The translations under genes were made by a program, and so were the position numbers. Below the pieces are notes generated by a model. It was not told where the DNA came from. It saw nothing but the letters and a program-made list of their open reading frames with translations, and made no database searches. From Hamiltosporidium tvaerminnensis (taxonomy: Eukaryota > Microsporidia > Dubosqiidae): a stretch of 64,000 nucleotides of DNA. Of this stretch, positions 1 through 11,535 are shown one piece after another (within the stretch, counting starts at the first letter, position 1; each line of letters begins with the position of its first letter). The stretch lies in assembly GCA_022605425.2 (NCBI GenBank), contig CM061246.1:496001-560000 (forward strand), given 5' to 3'.

Positions 1-2934
1 TTTCCTAGACTGGTTGCAGTGTTGACACATACCTTCTGCACCCCAGAATACATTTCTATCCTGGATATAACAGAACACTGCTTCATCACGTGGTCTTACA
101 CTTCCTTTCTTTAACCATCTTGAGGAGTCATTTACACTTACCAGCTCGTTATTTTTAGCGCTATATAACTTTGAATGTAGTTTTCGGTTTTTGATTTCGT
201 TATATAGGTTAGCTAGTTCAGCTTCTTCCAATTTCTTTTTTGTGACTTCCTCTTCCAACCCGTATTTTATTTTTAAAAACTTTTTAATTAGTGAAAGGTG
301 AGTTTTATTACTATTCACAACCTTTAGGATTGCTGCTCTTCTGGTCGATGTATATTTATGTTTTTACAGACAATCCAAGAGTTGCAAAAACATTGTTCGC
401 TTTTGAACTCGACACTATCTAAACCTCTTCCAAGTTCTTTACGTGGAAGGTATAGACGTTCTTTGCATCCTGGGCGTAGATGTATTTTGTTCTTTACTAA
501 CACTGCACGCACCGCATCATCTAACTTAGAAAAGTCAGCCGGTTCTAGTCGGAGTACACCTATATGATAGTTTAGTAAAGAAATTGCATGTTGATGAATG
601 GCTTGAAATAAATTTCTTGCATTTAATCTCGTGCAAAAAAGTCTTTCTACTCGTGCTAAAAGTTTAGTCTGTACTTCCTCAAGCGATTACTTGTTGGAAT
701 TACTCTGCTATCTTCTATAATTCCAAGGTATTTATAAACACCTATTCCTTCAAGAAGAGTAGCAGTATCTTCACAACATGGATCATTAGTGGCTGACTTC
801 TCTTTGTTAATTTCCAATCCTATATTATTCATAAACTTTTTAACCTCCTCAGTCATTTCTTCCAATGTTTGTCCATCTTCGGCAAGGAGCTTAAGATCAT
901 CAATAAACAAGAGATGATTAGTCGCGTGGGATTCTGCATCTGTTTGTACTGTCACTTTTGTGTATTTTTCATTAAGCTTTCAGCTCAGTGGATCTATACA
1001 CAATACAAACAATAATGGTGACAGACTATCTTATTGTAAATCTCTCTATCGATCTTTTTGCACATAGTTTTTTCAGGCTCTAATGATATATCAAGTTTCT
1101 ATTTTGATATAATTATTTTAATAAATTTTAGGATTCAATACGGTAAATTAAGGTTTTCAATGCATTGAGTCAAATAAGCATGATCTATTGAATCATAAGC
1201 TTTTTTGACATCAATCCATGTTGCCTTAAGATTGTTTCCGTACTCTTTATTAATGGCAATATTCAATAGGGCCTGTTCTTTCGCTCCTTGCACTCCTCTT
1301 ACTGCTCCCAACTGATTTTCTGAAAGTAATCCTCGTCTTTCCACCTCAATCTGTACGACTTTAGTAACACATTTTGTAGTTAGTTTATACAGATTTGACA
1401 TACAGGTTATTGGTCTGTAATCAGAGCCAGTCTTTGGTGTACCTTTAGGTATCAGATAAGTAAGTCCACAATAATACCAATCGGCTTGAGGCGTTCCTTC
1501 TAAACATATGGCTTTCACAATATCGTAAAGATATTTATGAAGGCTCGTAAGTTTCTTGATGTAAAAGTTATAAATACCATCAATTCCAGCGGCTTTCCAG
1601 TTAGGCAGCCAATTGATGATATCTATAAACTCTTCAAGTAAAGGAAACGTGGTCTGGTGCGTATCTGACACGAAAGGTATCAAATACTCATCATATGTAA
1701 CTACTTTATCATTTTTATTCCACATTGTAGACCAAAATTCTGAAATTTCGTCACGATAAACCACATGCTCGGATTCAACGCGCTCAGATAACCCTCGATA
1801 GAATCGACCTCGGAATAACTCAAACATACGATTCTCTTTTCGAAATTTTCTCCTACTTTCATACATCGTAATTTTTTTCTCGTAAACATTCAAAGCCTCA
1901 TTCTTCTTAACCAAAGCCTCAGAGAGATCATTTATTTTGCTTAAGTCTAAATTAAACTCTCGCATAATTTTTCTGAGACTTTTCGTTTCCGAAGTAGAGA
2001 GCTTTTCCTGCTTGCGAGCCTTCTCGAGGAGATCTTTGGAAAGTACTAACTTAGAAATTTTACATTCTATGTTTTCCTTCCAAGCGGATCTAGGTTTCTC
2101 CTTACGTGTTTCCTCGTCATAACATACCTGGGCCGCCTGGATGATTCGAGCTGCATCACTAACATTCTTAGGCACATGAGATTCAGCATATTCACCTGTG
2201 ATCCGATTTATGAGTTCCAAAACTTTACTATCAACCAATTCACTTGGAAGTTTTCTAGTTCGGACCACTACATCTCCGATTTCCTTCTCCGAGAGTTCCT
2301 TGATTTTACACAAGAACTTTTCTCTCAGGTTCATATAGAGTGTAGTGTCAGTTAAAGAACATGGCTCGGCGAGACAAGTGGCGATTCTACGTCGCTCTCC
2401 ATTCTCTTCTTGCCTTATTTCTCTTTCTGCCTCATTATGTGTTAATTTTTTTAACACATCGATATCAACAGTTCGACCAAATTTCCCATTATAGTACCTA
2501 AGAATTGCAGACCAGCCATTTCTAGGCATTCTCTCAAACCTTTTTTGCACTGCTGAAATAGCAGATCTAGGCCATTCCTGCTCTACGGCTGTGACAGAGT
2601 CAAGTATTGAATGCAATACCATCAGTCGATTTACTTCTGGAATGACAGGGGCATTGAGGTTTTCCATTGTGTTGGCTGGTCTACGCGCAGACGAATCGGG
2701 ACAGGAAGAAGGGAGTGCGGAATCGAGCAGGTTGATTGGAGTAGCCTGAAGCGTATTGCTCGATGGGGAGTGGGTGTTATTATAGATGGTCGGTTGTGGT
2801 GGAAGCGTCTCGGATATAGTTACTACATCTCTATCACACGTTTTCATCTCTTTAAAACTAATTTCCGAGTTGTTTACAGCATTTATTTCATCATTTTTTA
2901 TATTTTCGCTGTCAACTTTTTTTCTTCTACCCAT
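1..2934 (-). pseudogene. Broken copy A of RLE-type non-LTR retrotransposon
   Basis: This is a degraded copy of the same element that is intact at 14343-18153. Reading leftwards from ATG 2934 (MGRRKKVDS), about 599 codons align with the intact ORF through the N-terminal helical region and the first half of the reverse transcriptase, including WKAAGIDGIYNF. The frame then stops at 1135 just after ENLNLP, with more stops in the next 150 nt. Homology resumes in other frames: 955-656 keeps the catalytic FIDDLKLLA motif, and 512-324 keeps GCKERLYLP. The window edge cuts the copy inside the CCHC finger (CQHC at about 1-30), so the endonuclease lies outside. Several frameshifts and nonsense codons make it non-coding, but similarity to the intact copy is high, so it decayed recently. 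Confidence 0.93.
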
Positions 2935-2975
2935 TTTTTTGCATTTTTTTATAAATTTCTATTTTTTTAAAATAA

Positions 2976-3080
2976 TTATTATATTGATAGCAAAGGATTA
3001 TTATATTGATTGCAAGGATTATTATATTGATCGAAAAATTATTATATTGATTGCAAGGATTATTATATTGATCGAAAAAC
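2976..3080. repeat. Short tandem repeat, ~20-22 bp unit, five copies
   Basis: Five head-to-tail units begin with TTATTATATTGAT and end alternately in TGCAAGGA or CGAAAAA. They lie directly outside the 5' end of retrotransposon copy A and before the next gene. An open frame running through them is only the product of the repeat. Confidence 0.85.
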
Positions 3081-3365
3081 CCTATATATTCAAAAGAGGA
3101 TTTAAAATCTTATTAGCAATTTATAAAGACGGTAAAATTTTTGGATTTTTTATAAAAATTAAATTTCTTTTTAAAGAAGTTTCTGCGATAACATATTTTG
3201 CATTTATTTTAAAATTTACAACTAAAACCTCCCAAATTTATGAAAAAAAAGCAATTAAGAAAAAAGAAAGTTATTGTTAAATAACACCAATAATGGAAAA
3301 TCTATTTGAAGGTTTTCCCAAAAGAGTTAATTTGTAAGTTATTTAAAAAAAATGATTTTTATACC

Positions 3366-3956
3366 ATGAAATATAGATTAATTTTTTATCTTATTTTTAC
3401 TTGTAGTTTTCTTTATTTAACAGTAGCTTATTCAAATAAGTTATATAAGGATTACAATAAAAATATTTTAGAGGCGATTCTAGATTTATTTTATTTGGCA
3501 AAAGAAGAATCATCAAGACTAAAAGGGAAAATAATGCTTATAGGTATGCTCGCTGCATATGTAGCCACAAAAATTTTTGTTTTATTATCGGAAATATCGG
3601 TAATTGCCAAGAATAATTTATTAAGCCCTGCAACGGTTTTCAAATTTATGAGAATGATAAATATAGGTACGTTTGATATTTTTATATCTGAAATATTTTG
3701 TTGTTTTCGTATTTTACTACATGATCATAACAAAACACTTAAAATCAACCCTGATGAATCTACAGATTTTTATAATCTTGTTTCTTATTATTATGAAGTT
3801 CTTTTACTTTCAAACGTAAGCACATTTCTTCTAAATGAGACTATCGAGTGTTTATTTGTTTTTATTGCAGTTTTAATATATTTCGTGGGAATGCACAAAC
3901 GAAAACAATTAAAGTTAACCAGCAATTTCCATAAAATATTGTTTATCGGTCTATAA
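3366..3956 (+). CDS. Hypothetical membrane or secreted protein, 196 aa
   Basis: I do not recognise this protein. The chosen start is the ATG at 3366, because it opens a clear signal-peptide-like segment (MKYRLIFYLIFTCSFLYLTV followed by AYS). The frame is open further upstream, but that part reads through AT-rich DNA. Other hydrophobic stretches lie near residues 55-77 (IMLIGMLAAYVATKIFVLL) and 160-176 (CLFVFIAVLIYFVGM), so it could be a two- or three-pass membrane protein. The C-terminus is basic. There is no clear CCC motif before the ATG (only ACC), unlike the conserved genes here, so expression is less certain. It sits between two decayed retroelements. Lineage-specific secreted or membrane proteins are common in microsporidia. 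Confidence 0.5.
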   Translation: MKYRLIFYLIFTCSFLYLTVAYSNKLYKDYNKNILEAILDLFYLAKEESSRLKGKIMLIGMLAAYVATKIFVLLSEISVIAKNNLLSPATVFKFMRMINIGTFDIFISEIFCCFRILLHDHNKTLKINPDESTDFYNLVSYYYEVLLLSNVSTFLLNETIECLFVFIAVLIYFVGMHKRKQLKLTSNFHKILFIGL

Positions 3957-4639
3957 ATTCTACTATTAACATTTTTGATATTTATTTGCAATTTTGTAAT
4001 GCAAACCATTCCGGTTCTAATTAAATGGTATGGTTGAGATAGATTAAGCACCCATGAAATAATTTTACCTTCAGTATTTTTCGGTTTAATTTATAGGTTT
4101 CTCAATATAGTTTTCGAAAAAAGGTTTATTCTTACAAAAAGGGAAACACGTATGGAACAAAACATCGAGCTGCTGAATATCGGTTTGAATTAAATTAATT
4201 TTTCTTTATTTAAAAAAATTAGTATTTTGAAATTTTCATTTTTAATGTGATTAAGGAATTTATGAAGTATTTTTAGTCCTTTAATATTTTCTAACCTTAA
4301 ATTCCGCTAATAAGAATCAATTTTAAATTTTCAATTACAAAATCATAATCAAAATTATTAGTTCATAGAGTCTATACATCTCCATTTATATTTTACTATT
4401 TATTCTTTGGTCAATTCTATATTACATTTTTTTCTACATATTTATATTTAAACAATGTTTTGATTTCGATCATCAACCAAAAATTGTTTTTTTTCTCGTT
4501 ACATCAAACACTACTATGAAATATCTTTAGTTATAGCTTTTACAATAAGTATCTATACATTTTGCAGTTTTTTGCATTCTATCTCGATTTAAAATTTCAA
4601 TTTGACTCTAAAAAACGCCTTTTGAAGGAATGTAAATTT
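3957..4639. other. AT-rich intergenic, nothing recognised
   Basis: No convincing ORF, RNA gene or repeat is seen between the membrane-protein gene and the LINE remnant. Confidence 0.5.
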
Positions 4640-6190
4640 TCTATAAATATTTATATCTTAAGAACTGTTCCAGAGACAACAGATGATATAATGAGTCTAA
4701 AAAACAATAAGGTGCCAAGTGAAGATAAGTTCACAGCCGAACTTTTAAAATATGGAGGAGATTTCATAATAAACAATTTTCATAACTTAATCAAAGAAAT
4801 ATGGGTCCAGGAAAAGATACCTAGTGAAAGGAATGTGGGTCTGATAGTCCTTATTCATAAAGAAAGATTTAAAACCGGTGCTCTAATTATACGGGAATAT
4901 ATCTTGGGGATATTAAATACAAAATTCCCCAAAAATAATTTCAAAAAGATTAGAGCCATACGCAGAAAGCGCTCTTGGGGATTATCAATATGGGTTCCAA
5001 AGAGACCGATCAACAATCAATCAAATCTTTGCTATAAGAATTAGACTTGAAAAATGCTATAAACAAAAAATCACAATACATCATCTTTTTTTAGGCCACA
5101 AGCAAGCATATGACGACAGCATTGATCGGGAATTTTGGAATAAAATCCTGAGAACTTTACACCTTCTATGAAAATTCTTATTTCAATCAAAATGACACTC
5201 ATGCAAACAAAAGTAAAGGTATTATTAACAGGTAATGTATTCAATCGCATTAGTATTAATATAGAACTAAGACAGGGTGATACATTTTTTTGGGTACTGT
5301 TCAATCTAACACTGGTGGGAATAATCCGAAAGTTGCCAAAGAACACTGATTGTACAATATTTAATAGAATCACACAATATATAGCAAATACAGGTCATCT
5401 GGCCATCGAGGAAAGAAATCCAGAAGTTATGGAATCAACTTTAAAAATATTAGACGCTGAATCAGGAAAATATTTTCTGATAATAAATGAAACCAAAACA
5501 AAATATATGGTCAAATCCTCAATCCATGAATACCAGAGGAAATCTTTAAAAAATTTATATATACTTGAAAGAGTATCGAGCTTCAAATACCTGGGTATCT
5601 CTTCTGAACGAGGAAAAGAATGCTCTTGAGATTAGAGAAAAATAAGCAGGCAACAAGACCTATTTGCTCTCTAACGCTTATGAAGTCAAATCTGTTGAAT
5701 CAAAATTTGAAAGGGCAAATATATAGGTTATTATTAGACCTGTTGTATTTTAGGCTTCAGAAACACTGGTTATGACAAAAAGAGACGAGGCCCTGCTAGT
5801 CATATGAGAAAGAAAGATATTTAGAAGAGTATATAACCCAATATTTAAATAACAATACAGGATTTGAAAAAATCTAGAAATATAGGAGCTCTATATAGAA
5901 ACAAATCATGTCACTATTATGAAACAGAGAAGACTTAGATAGTTAGGGCACGTAGAAAGAATGCAGACGGAAAGAGCTAATAGCAAAATCCTTTGATCTG
6001 CATCTGAGGATAAGAGAAGACGAGGTAGACCCAGAAAAATATGGCTAGATGAGGCGGAAAAGAATCTATGAGGGATCAATGTATTACAACGGGGAACCCA
6101 ATGCACAATAGAGAAGAATGGAGGAGAATCGTTAAGAAGGCTCGAGCTCTCCAACCGCTGTAGCGCAGAGGAGTTATTTAGTTGGCTATA
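4640..6190 (+). pseudogene. Decayed LINE (non-LTR) reverse transcriptase of a second lineage
   Basis: Pieces of one reverse transcriptase follow in correct order, in shifting frames. They are: MSLKNNKVPSEDKFTAELLK and IKEIWVQEKIPSERNVGLIV (about 4690-4855); a QAYDDSIDREFW-like block (5105-5140); LRQGD...LFNLTL (5270-5310); CTIFNR...QYIANT, where the catalytic YADD is lost (5350-5390); NETKTKYM and FKYLGI (5490-5600); SETL...TKRDEALL (5757-5800); and LGHVERMQ with RRRGRPRKIWLDEAE (5945-6060). This order is typical of the LINE polymerases that are very common in arthropods and molluscs. It is unlike the RLE element in this window: there is no RLE domain and no CCHC. Many stops and frameshifts make it non-functional, and the 5' endonuclease region is missing. 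Confidence 0.88.
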
Positions 6191-7944
6191 TATACTAACT
6201 AAAATTTCCAAACTACATTTATATCTGATAGTTTCATAAAATCTGGTCAATATACATGTATAAATGAGATATTACCTTTCTTAAAAAATACATAGACATC
6301 TCTAAAGAAATATATACATAGAATTATTTTTAATTTATTAATATATTGCGAAGCTAAAATAAAGCAGCAAAATTATAAATTAAGTTTTCTTTTTATAAAT
6401 TTAAAATCTATTGTTATTAAAATTCTTATGAATCACAAAACGTTTTCGAAGTTAAAATTCCGAGTAGGAACCAATAATACATTATATTCAATTAATGATG
6501 ATACTTTATTAAAAAATTAGAAATCACTGCCAAACTAGGTGGTGTAAACCTTTATTTATTAATGAGTATTTCCCCCTTTTTTCGCAATGTTTTTTGAATG
6601 AAATCCACGAGCTTTTAGTCTTATATTATTAAGATTGCTCTATCTATCAAAATAAAAATTGTAGCAAATTAATCTGATATTTTTCCTTGAATATTTTTTT
6701 CCATATTGAATTATTGGTGTATTCTATTCTAATTATAAAGAATCATGCTCAGTAAAATTCAAATGAGAGTGTTAAGTCAACTATTATAGTAGTTCACTTC
6801 ATACCTATTTTTTTAAAAAAATTTATTGTATTTCATGTTATAAGCTATGGTGCATTTCGTGTAAAGAATCAAATATTAAATTCTTAATTAAAATTTTTAA
6901 AAAGTTCACAAACATTTTCAGATACAATTCGTGTGTAGATAAAATTTATAACGATGTATATTTATTCTAGGTCTTTAAAATCCTTTATATCATATACAGT
7001 CGCATACTGAAATATTTATCCTGTCTTTTTTCATACCAATACTATTTTCAGGTTATATCTTTTTCCGAAACGAAGTGAATTATCTAACTATCTTGCTTAT
7101 TATTGTTGTAAACTCATTCTGAGCAACGATATTAAACCCTCCTAAATAATTATTTCTTTTACTCCAAAAGAAGGAGTGAAAATGAACCTAAACAAAAGAC
7201 CTTCGATTAATAAAAACCATTCATTCAATAATTCTAAAACGCCGGCACACAGCAATTATCAATTTAAAATCAACAGACATCGCCCAATATTATGGTTTTA
7301 AATTCATATTTTGAATAATGATTTATATATTTGCTATTTAAACTCTGATCATTTTGTTTTATATGTTCGAATGGCTCAAAATTAAGCCTCAGAATCAAAA
7401 CTCATGGATCAAAAACCGATACATTTTTTCTTCGATGTATTTTCTTCTCGGTTATTGCATCCTCTCAGCGATCTTTTTGGGGAAAAAAGTTTATAATTTT
7501 TCTCCTTTATTCCCTTAAATTATGAATTTGGTAAATTTAAAGGAAAATAGTTGGACAAAATCTTACGTTTTAGCTTATATGAGCTCCCTTTTTTTGTAAT
7601 TTTAGATGGTTTTGTAGCACCAAACCTTAACATGTTCCAGTTTTAAACACATTTTTAAATAAAATTTATATTTTAAAAACGAAAAACTCAAGTTTATTTT
7701 TTTCATTATGTATTAATCTCACGACAAAGGCAATCTATCCTCGGAATATTATAAAAAAACCATGCCAGGTATTTAGCTAAAAAAATGCGACCTTTGATCT
7801 ATTTTGTTTAATTATTGTAATTTATAAGTCTAAAAATATTTCTATTCGAATCAAATTTTGATTTCGTTAATTAGATTTTACACAATCGCAAAATATGATG
7901 TCAAAAATTATTCTTCAAATTATATATGGTATGAATATTAAATG
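6191..7944. other. Gene-free AT-rich stretch
   Basis: About 1.75 kb without any ORF, RNA gene or repeat that I can support. Confidence 0.5.
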
Positions 7945-8645
7945 ATATAGGAGAATAACCACATTAAAAATTATCTACTTAGGAATGAATAGATGAAAAT
8001 GGTATGAAATTATTGTTTGGATTTTTGTGGGGAAAAAGCCAGACTTTTTGCTCAGTTGTTCTATTAGAGTTTGTTGGGGAAAATAAGGTCTACCAAATAG
8101 CAAAACTTTTTCTACAAATATATTTTCTAGTTTTTCATGTGACTAGATCGCAGAGAGCGGATGAACTTGTAGGTAATTTTCATGTAAAAGCATGGAAATC
8201 TAGCCTTTCTCACTGAAATTAGAAGACTTGCGCCCGGGAGATAAAAAAAACCCTTTAAAGCCCGGAAAGCCAAGTAGCAAGTTATGCCTATAGGTATGGT
8301 ATTGCACTGTCTAAGTGAACTCATATAAGTTGCCGAGATATATCTTAGCAAGAATTTTATGAAGTTGTGAAAGTTTAGAACAAAAGGGAAAGCTGCATAG
8401 TCTTGGAGGGGGCCCATTGGGGCATCGGCCTTCGATCACACTCCATGTAATGGACATTAACGAACTCCGGGTAACTTTCTCGCCTATTAATAGGTTATAC
8501 ACATCTTTTAGATGAAAGTCTCTGGAATGTAGTATCGTAAAGAGTACCGATTGAGTTTTTGAGCAACTCGTATTTATATTAAACCTAGAACTGGGTTATG
8601 TCATGAGAATATTATAAAAAGGGCCACTGTTTTCATAAGATTCTA
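7945..8645 (+). repeat. Copy 1 of the ~0.7 kb dispersed element (family B)
   Basis: This is the reverse complement of the copies at 25550-26286 and 52551-53285. Matching blocks include GGAGAATAACCACATTAAAA at the left end, CATGTAAAAGCATGGAAATC (8179-8198), CGCCCGGGAGATAAAAA, ACGAACTCCGGGTAACTTT (8460-8479), and a right end like GCCACTGTTTTCATAAGATT. It is clearly GC-richer than its surroundings. An open frame at 8004-8216 shares blocks with the antisense frame of the 26 kb copy (LFGFL, HVTR/YVTR, VGN-HVKAWK-SL), but I do not call it a gene. Confidence 0.85.
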
Positions 8646-8997
8646 TTTTTTCAATTAAAGTTATTAGAATATTAAAAAATTATTAGAAATTTATGCATTT
8701 TTTTTAACAGATTTTTTTGTTGTTTTCTAAAAAAAGACAAATAAATTTCAATTATAAAAAAAGGATACAATTTTTCTGGGCTTCCGCTCTCTAATTTTTC
8801 CAATAATTAAATAAAAATTTTATAGCAATTTAAGAAGTAATAAGAAGATATAAATACCTATAAAAAATGATAAAATATTTCACAACATCTTTATGATCCA
8901 TAAGTGAATCATTTTGAATATCTTGTACACCCAAAACCTCTTATTAAAATATTTTTTTTTACAAAAGAAAAACAGCATTCCTTCAGACCCTTTCTTT

Positions 8998-9270
8998 ATG
9001 TACGATAAAACTTCCCAAAATGAAATTCTAGAAATATTTGAACTCCAGGGAGAAGTAGAAAATATAGAATTAATAAATTGTCATTTTAACAGAGACAAGA
9101 TACAACTTGTATTTGATAATTTCACACTAAATGGATATTTAGATAGTTCTAAATGCTTTACAGTTGTTAAAAGAACTAAAAGTGAAACCGGTGTAGAACA
9201 TAAATCTGTTGGTGTTTGTAGAAATGTTTATGTATTTTCCCAACCTCCTAAGTTTAAGATTGAAAACTAA
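8998..9270 (+). CDS. CTF8: Probable Ctf8-like subunit of the alternative RFC clamp loader, 90 aa
   Basis: The start is ATG 8998 because it follows the microsporidian start motif (CAGACCCTTTCTTTATG); upstream codons in the same frame lie in T-rich sequence. The 90-residue product has the layout of Ctf8, the small subunit that with Dcc1 and Ctf18 forms the cohesion-related clamp loader. It shows an N-terminal ELQGEVE, then NGYLDSSKCFTVVKR (compare the usual L-G-K...KPF-V-K), then VGVCRNVYVFSQPPKFKI (compare the usual V..+I..K+IF..RPKPII). This match is from remembered family pattern, not a search, and the protein is short and divergent. An unrelated small OB-fold-like or beta-rich protein is the alternative. 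It converges with the BRCT gene on the other strand, about 200 bp away. Confidence 0.5.
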   Translation: MYDKTSQNEILEIFELQGEVENIELINCHFNRDKIQLVFDNFTLNGYLDSSKCFTVVKRTKSETGVEHKSVGVCRNVYVFSQPPKFKIEN

Positions 9271-9478
9271 AAAAACTAAAAAAAACTTCAATCACGAAAT
9301 CAATTAAAAACAAGGTATTAATAGAAACAAAATATTTATAATAAAAATATTATTTATTTAATAAAATTTTGTGTTAAAAATATTTTTAATTAATAAAACA
9401 TTGGCAAACCAAAATATTTTCAAAACAAAAGTTTTAGAAAAAATCAAAATATTATTTAATTTTTTTTTTTTTAATTAA

Positions 9479-11158
9479 TCATCTACCTTTAAAAAGATAT
9501 GAAAAAATATAATCAGTTGAAAAATATTTATGTTCTTTTATCTTACCAGTATATTTTTTGTCAACAAAACAGTGTGTATAATCATCTGCCTCTGTCATAG
9601 TTGCTCCGCCATTTTGTAATACTCTGATATAACTTTCTTTTTTGGGATCATCACAATATAATTTTACCTTCCATTTATAAAAAGCCGGTTTTCCTTCATA
9701 TAGTACCTTTTCTCTCCATTTTTTTACAGACGCAATTATTTTTTTATCATTTTCATCAAAATTTTCATCCAAACTCCATTCGTATTTTTCAAAATTAAAT
9801 GATTCACTGTTATCATAATCATCTATAAAATTTGGTTTTAATATCCATCCACCTTGTGCCAAGCAAGATAAAAACTTTTCAGAAGTACTAACAGATCCCA
9901 TAATCAAATGTGTACATTTCTCATATCTATCTCCATCGATATAGTCTATATTAAAATCATTTAACATTTTAATTGCTTTTTCTTTCAAATAGAATGCTAA
10001 TCCTGTAAATTGAAATATTTTATTTTTCTTAGTTTCAATATAAATTACATTTTTAATATTTTCTCTTTCTTTTAGCAATTTAAACACATTCAAAGTAGGT
10101 CTTGAAACCAAATATCTGTCTTCTTTAATAAATCTAAGAGAATACAGACACTGATCAATCCAATCAAATGAAATTACTTTGTATGGCCTAAACGAATCTT
10201 TCTTAAATTCTTTTTTATTCTTAACAATAAAATGTGTACAACTACTATCAATCCTACTTTTAATTCTTCCTCCCATCGCTTTGATTTTATTGTACAAAAT
10301 AATTCTATTATTCTGCAATCCTTTATCTACCACACAAACAGTTTCATCCAATATTTTGTACTTTTCAAAATTATAAATACAATAAAAATCAGGTAAAAGT
10401 AATATATTTTGCTCAACACAGTCAAAAATATATTGATAATAAATATTTTTATTTTCATATTTTTTAATATTACTATATTTAGTAGTAATTATATAATCTA
10501 CTTCATTATCAATACTTGATACTCTTGTTCCTTCATTTTCTATAATTAATCTTTTCAATTTGTTGAAAATAATTGAAGGTAAAGTAGATTCAAGATAAAA
10601 AATTTTATTTTCAAAAATATTTTCTGTTTTAATATCTAAAACTGTATAATTATTGCTTTTACCAAATAAAGAAAAATCATTTTTAAAAACATTTTCAGGA
10701 TCAATAATAGGTATTTTATATTTTTTTGCAAATTCATTTTTTTCACCTTCACAATCTACAGAAGAAATTAAAAAATCAGTTGAAATATTTAAATTCGGAG
10801 AATAGAAAGCAGAATAAGCTTTATAATAATTTTTGAATATATCGTTAGTTACATTACTCGTAGTAAAACATGTACCTAAAAATGGTAATAAATAATATTT
10901 TTTTATATTCTGAGAAGTGTCATACAACCATTCTACATCTATAACTGGTATTTCCCATTTTAATGCTTGTATATACTTTTCTGTAAATAATGCTTTGTAA
11001 GTAACTAAGTACGTTGTAGACGTAGAAAGTGTATTTTCTAATATAAAATTTTTTGGTAAAATCGAATTTATTATTTCTATTTCTATATTTGATATTCCAG
11101 TAGTTGTTATATAAATATTTTGTTTTTGTGTAGATATTATTTCATATTTGGGATCCAT
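9479..11158 (-). CDS. Multi-BRCT domain protein, 559 aa (Rtt107/PTIP/TopBP1-like)
   Basis: The start is ATG 11158 (MDPKYE), preceded by CCCTTGAAAATAGAAATG. The protein looks like a chain of about six BRCT domains with little else. BRCT marks are visible in VIDVEWLYD (near 75), YYQYIFDCVEQNILLLP (near 245), MGGRIKSRIDSSCTHFIVKN then VISFDWIDQCLYS (near 295-345), FTGLAFYL...CTHLIMGSV...KFLSCLAQGGWILKPNFIDD (near 385-450), and a last degenerate repeat LQNGGATMTEADDYTHCFVD (near 520-540). The CTHLI...EKFL...GGWI pattern resembles the C-terminal BRCT pair of the Rtt107/Brc1/PTIP group. Such proteins bind phosphorylated histone H2A or checkpoint proteins at damaged DNA in the nucleus. TopBP1/Dpb11 remains possible. 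A 74-bp tandem repeat lies about 160 bp upstream. Confidence 0.85.
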   Translation of the reverse strand: MDPKYEIISTQKQNIYITTTGISNIEIEIINSILPKNFILENTLSTSTTYLVTYKALFTEKYIQALKWEIPVIDVEWLYDTSQNIKKYYLLPFLGTCFTTSNVTNDIFKNYYKAYSAFYSPNLNISTDFLISSVDCEGEKNEFAKKYKIPIIDPENVFKNDFSLFGKSNNYTVLDIKTENIFENKIFYLESTLPSIIFNKLKRLIIENEGTRVSSIDNEVDYIITTKYSNIKKYENKNIYYQYIFDCVEQNILLLPDFYCIYNFEKYKILDETVCVVDKGLQNNRIILYNKIKAMGGRIKSRIDSSCTHFIVKNKKEFKKDSFRPYKVISFDWIDQCLYSLRFIKEDRYLVSRPTLNVFKLLKERENIKNVIYIETKKNKIFQFTGLAFYLKEKAIKMLNDFNIDYIDGDRYEKCTHLIMGSVSTSEKFLSCLAQGGWILKPNFIDDYDNSESFNFEKYEWSLDENFDENDKKIIASVKKWREKVLYEGKPAFYKWKVKLYCDDPKKESYIRVLQNGGATMTEADDYTHCFVDKKYTGKIKEHKYFSTDYIFSYLFKGR

Positions 11159-11313
11159 TTCTATTTTCAAGGGTTTTGTTTCTTATAAAACAACTTATCA
11201 CAGAATAAAAAACTATTGAAAAATATTTGGAAAAAATATTGGGAAAAACTTGAAAAATAAATATTTTTATAGAAAATTTACAAGTGGAGATGATTTGTAT
11301 AAAATCTCACTTC

Positions 11314-11535
11314 AAAAATTTCAATGAACAAAAGAATGAAAAAATTATTTTTTACCAACTAAATTTTACTACAGATTTTCATTTTTCAAACATTTCAATG
11401 AACAAAAGAATGAAAAAATTATTTTTTACCAACTAAATTTTACTACAGATTTTCATTTTTCAAACATTTCAATGAACAAAAGAATGAAAAAATTATTTTT
11501 TACGAACTAAATTTTAATACAGACCTTCATTTTAG
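11314..11535. repeat. 74-bp tandem repeat, three copies
   Basis: The phrase TCAATGAACAAAAGAATG recurs at 11321, 11395 and 11469, giving a 74-bp period. The first two copies are almost identical; the third has several changes near its end (ACGAACTAAATTTTAATACAG). It lies just upstream of the BRCT gene. Confidence 0.93.

Noticed and set aside
2611-3280. Long plus-strand frames opposite and beyond retrotransposon copy A
   Set aside because: They are shadows of the minus-strand ORF, continued through simple repeats.
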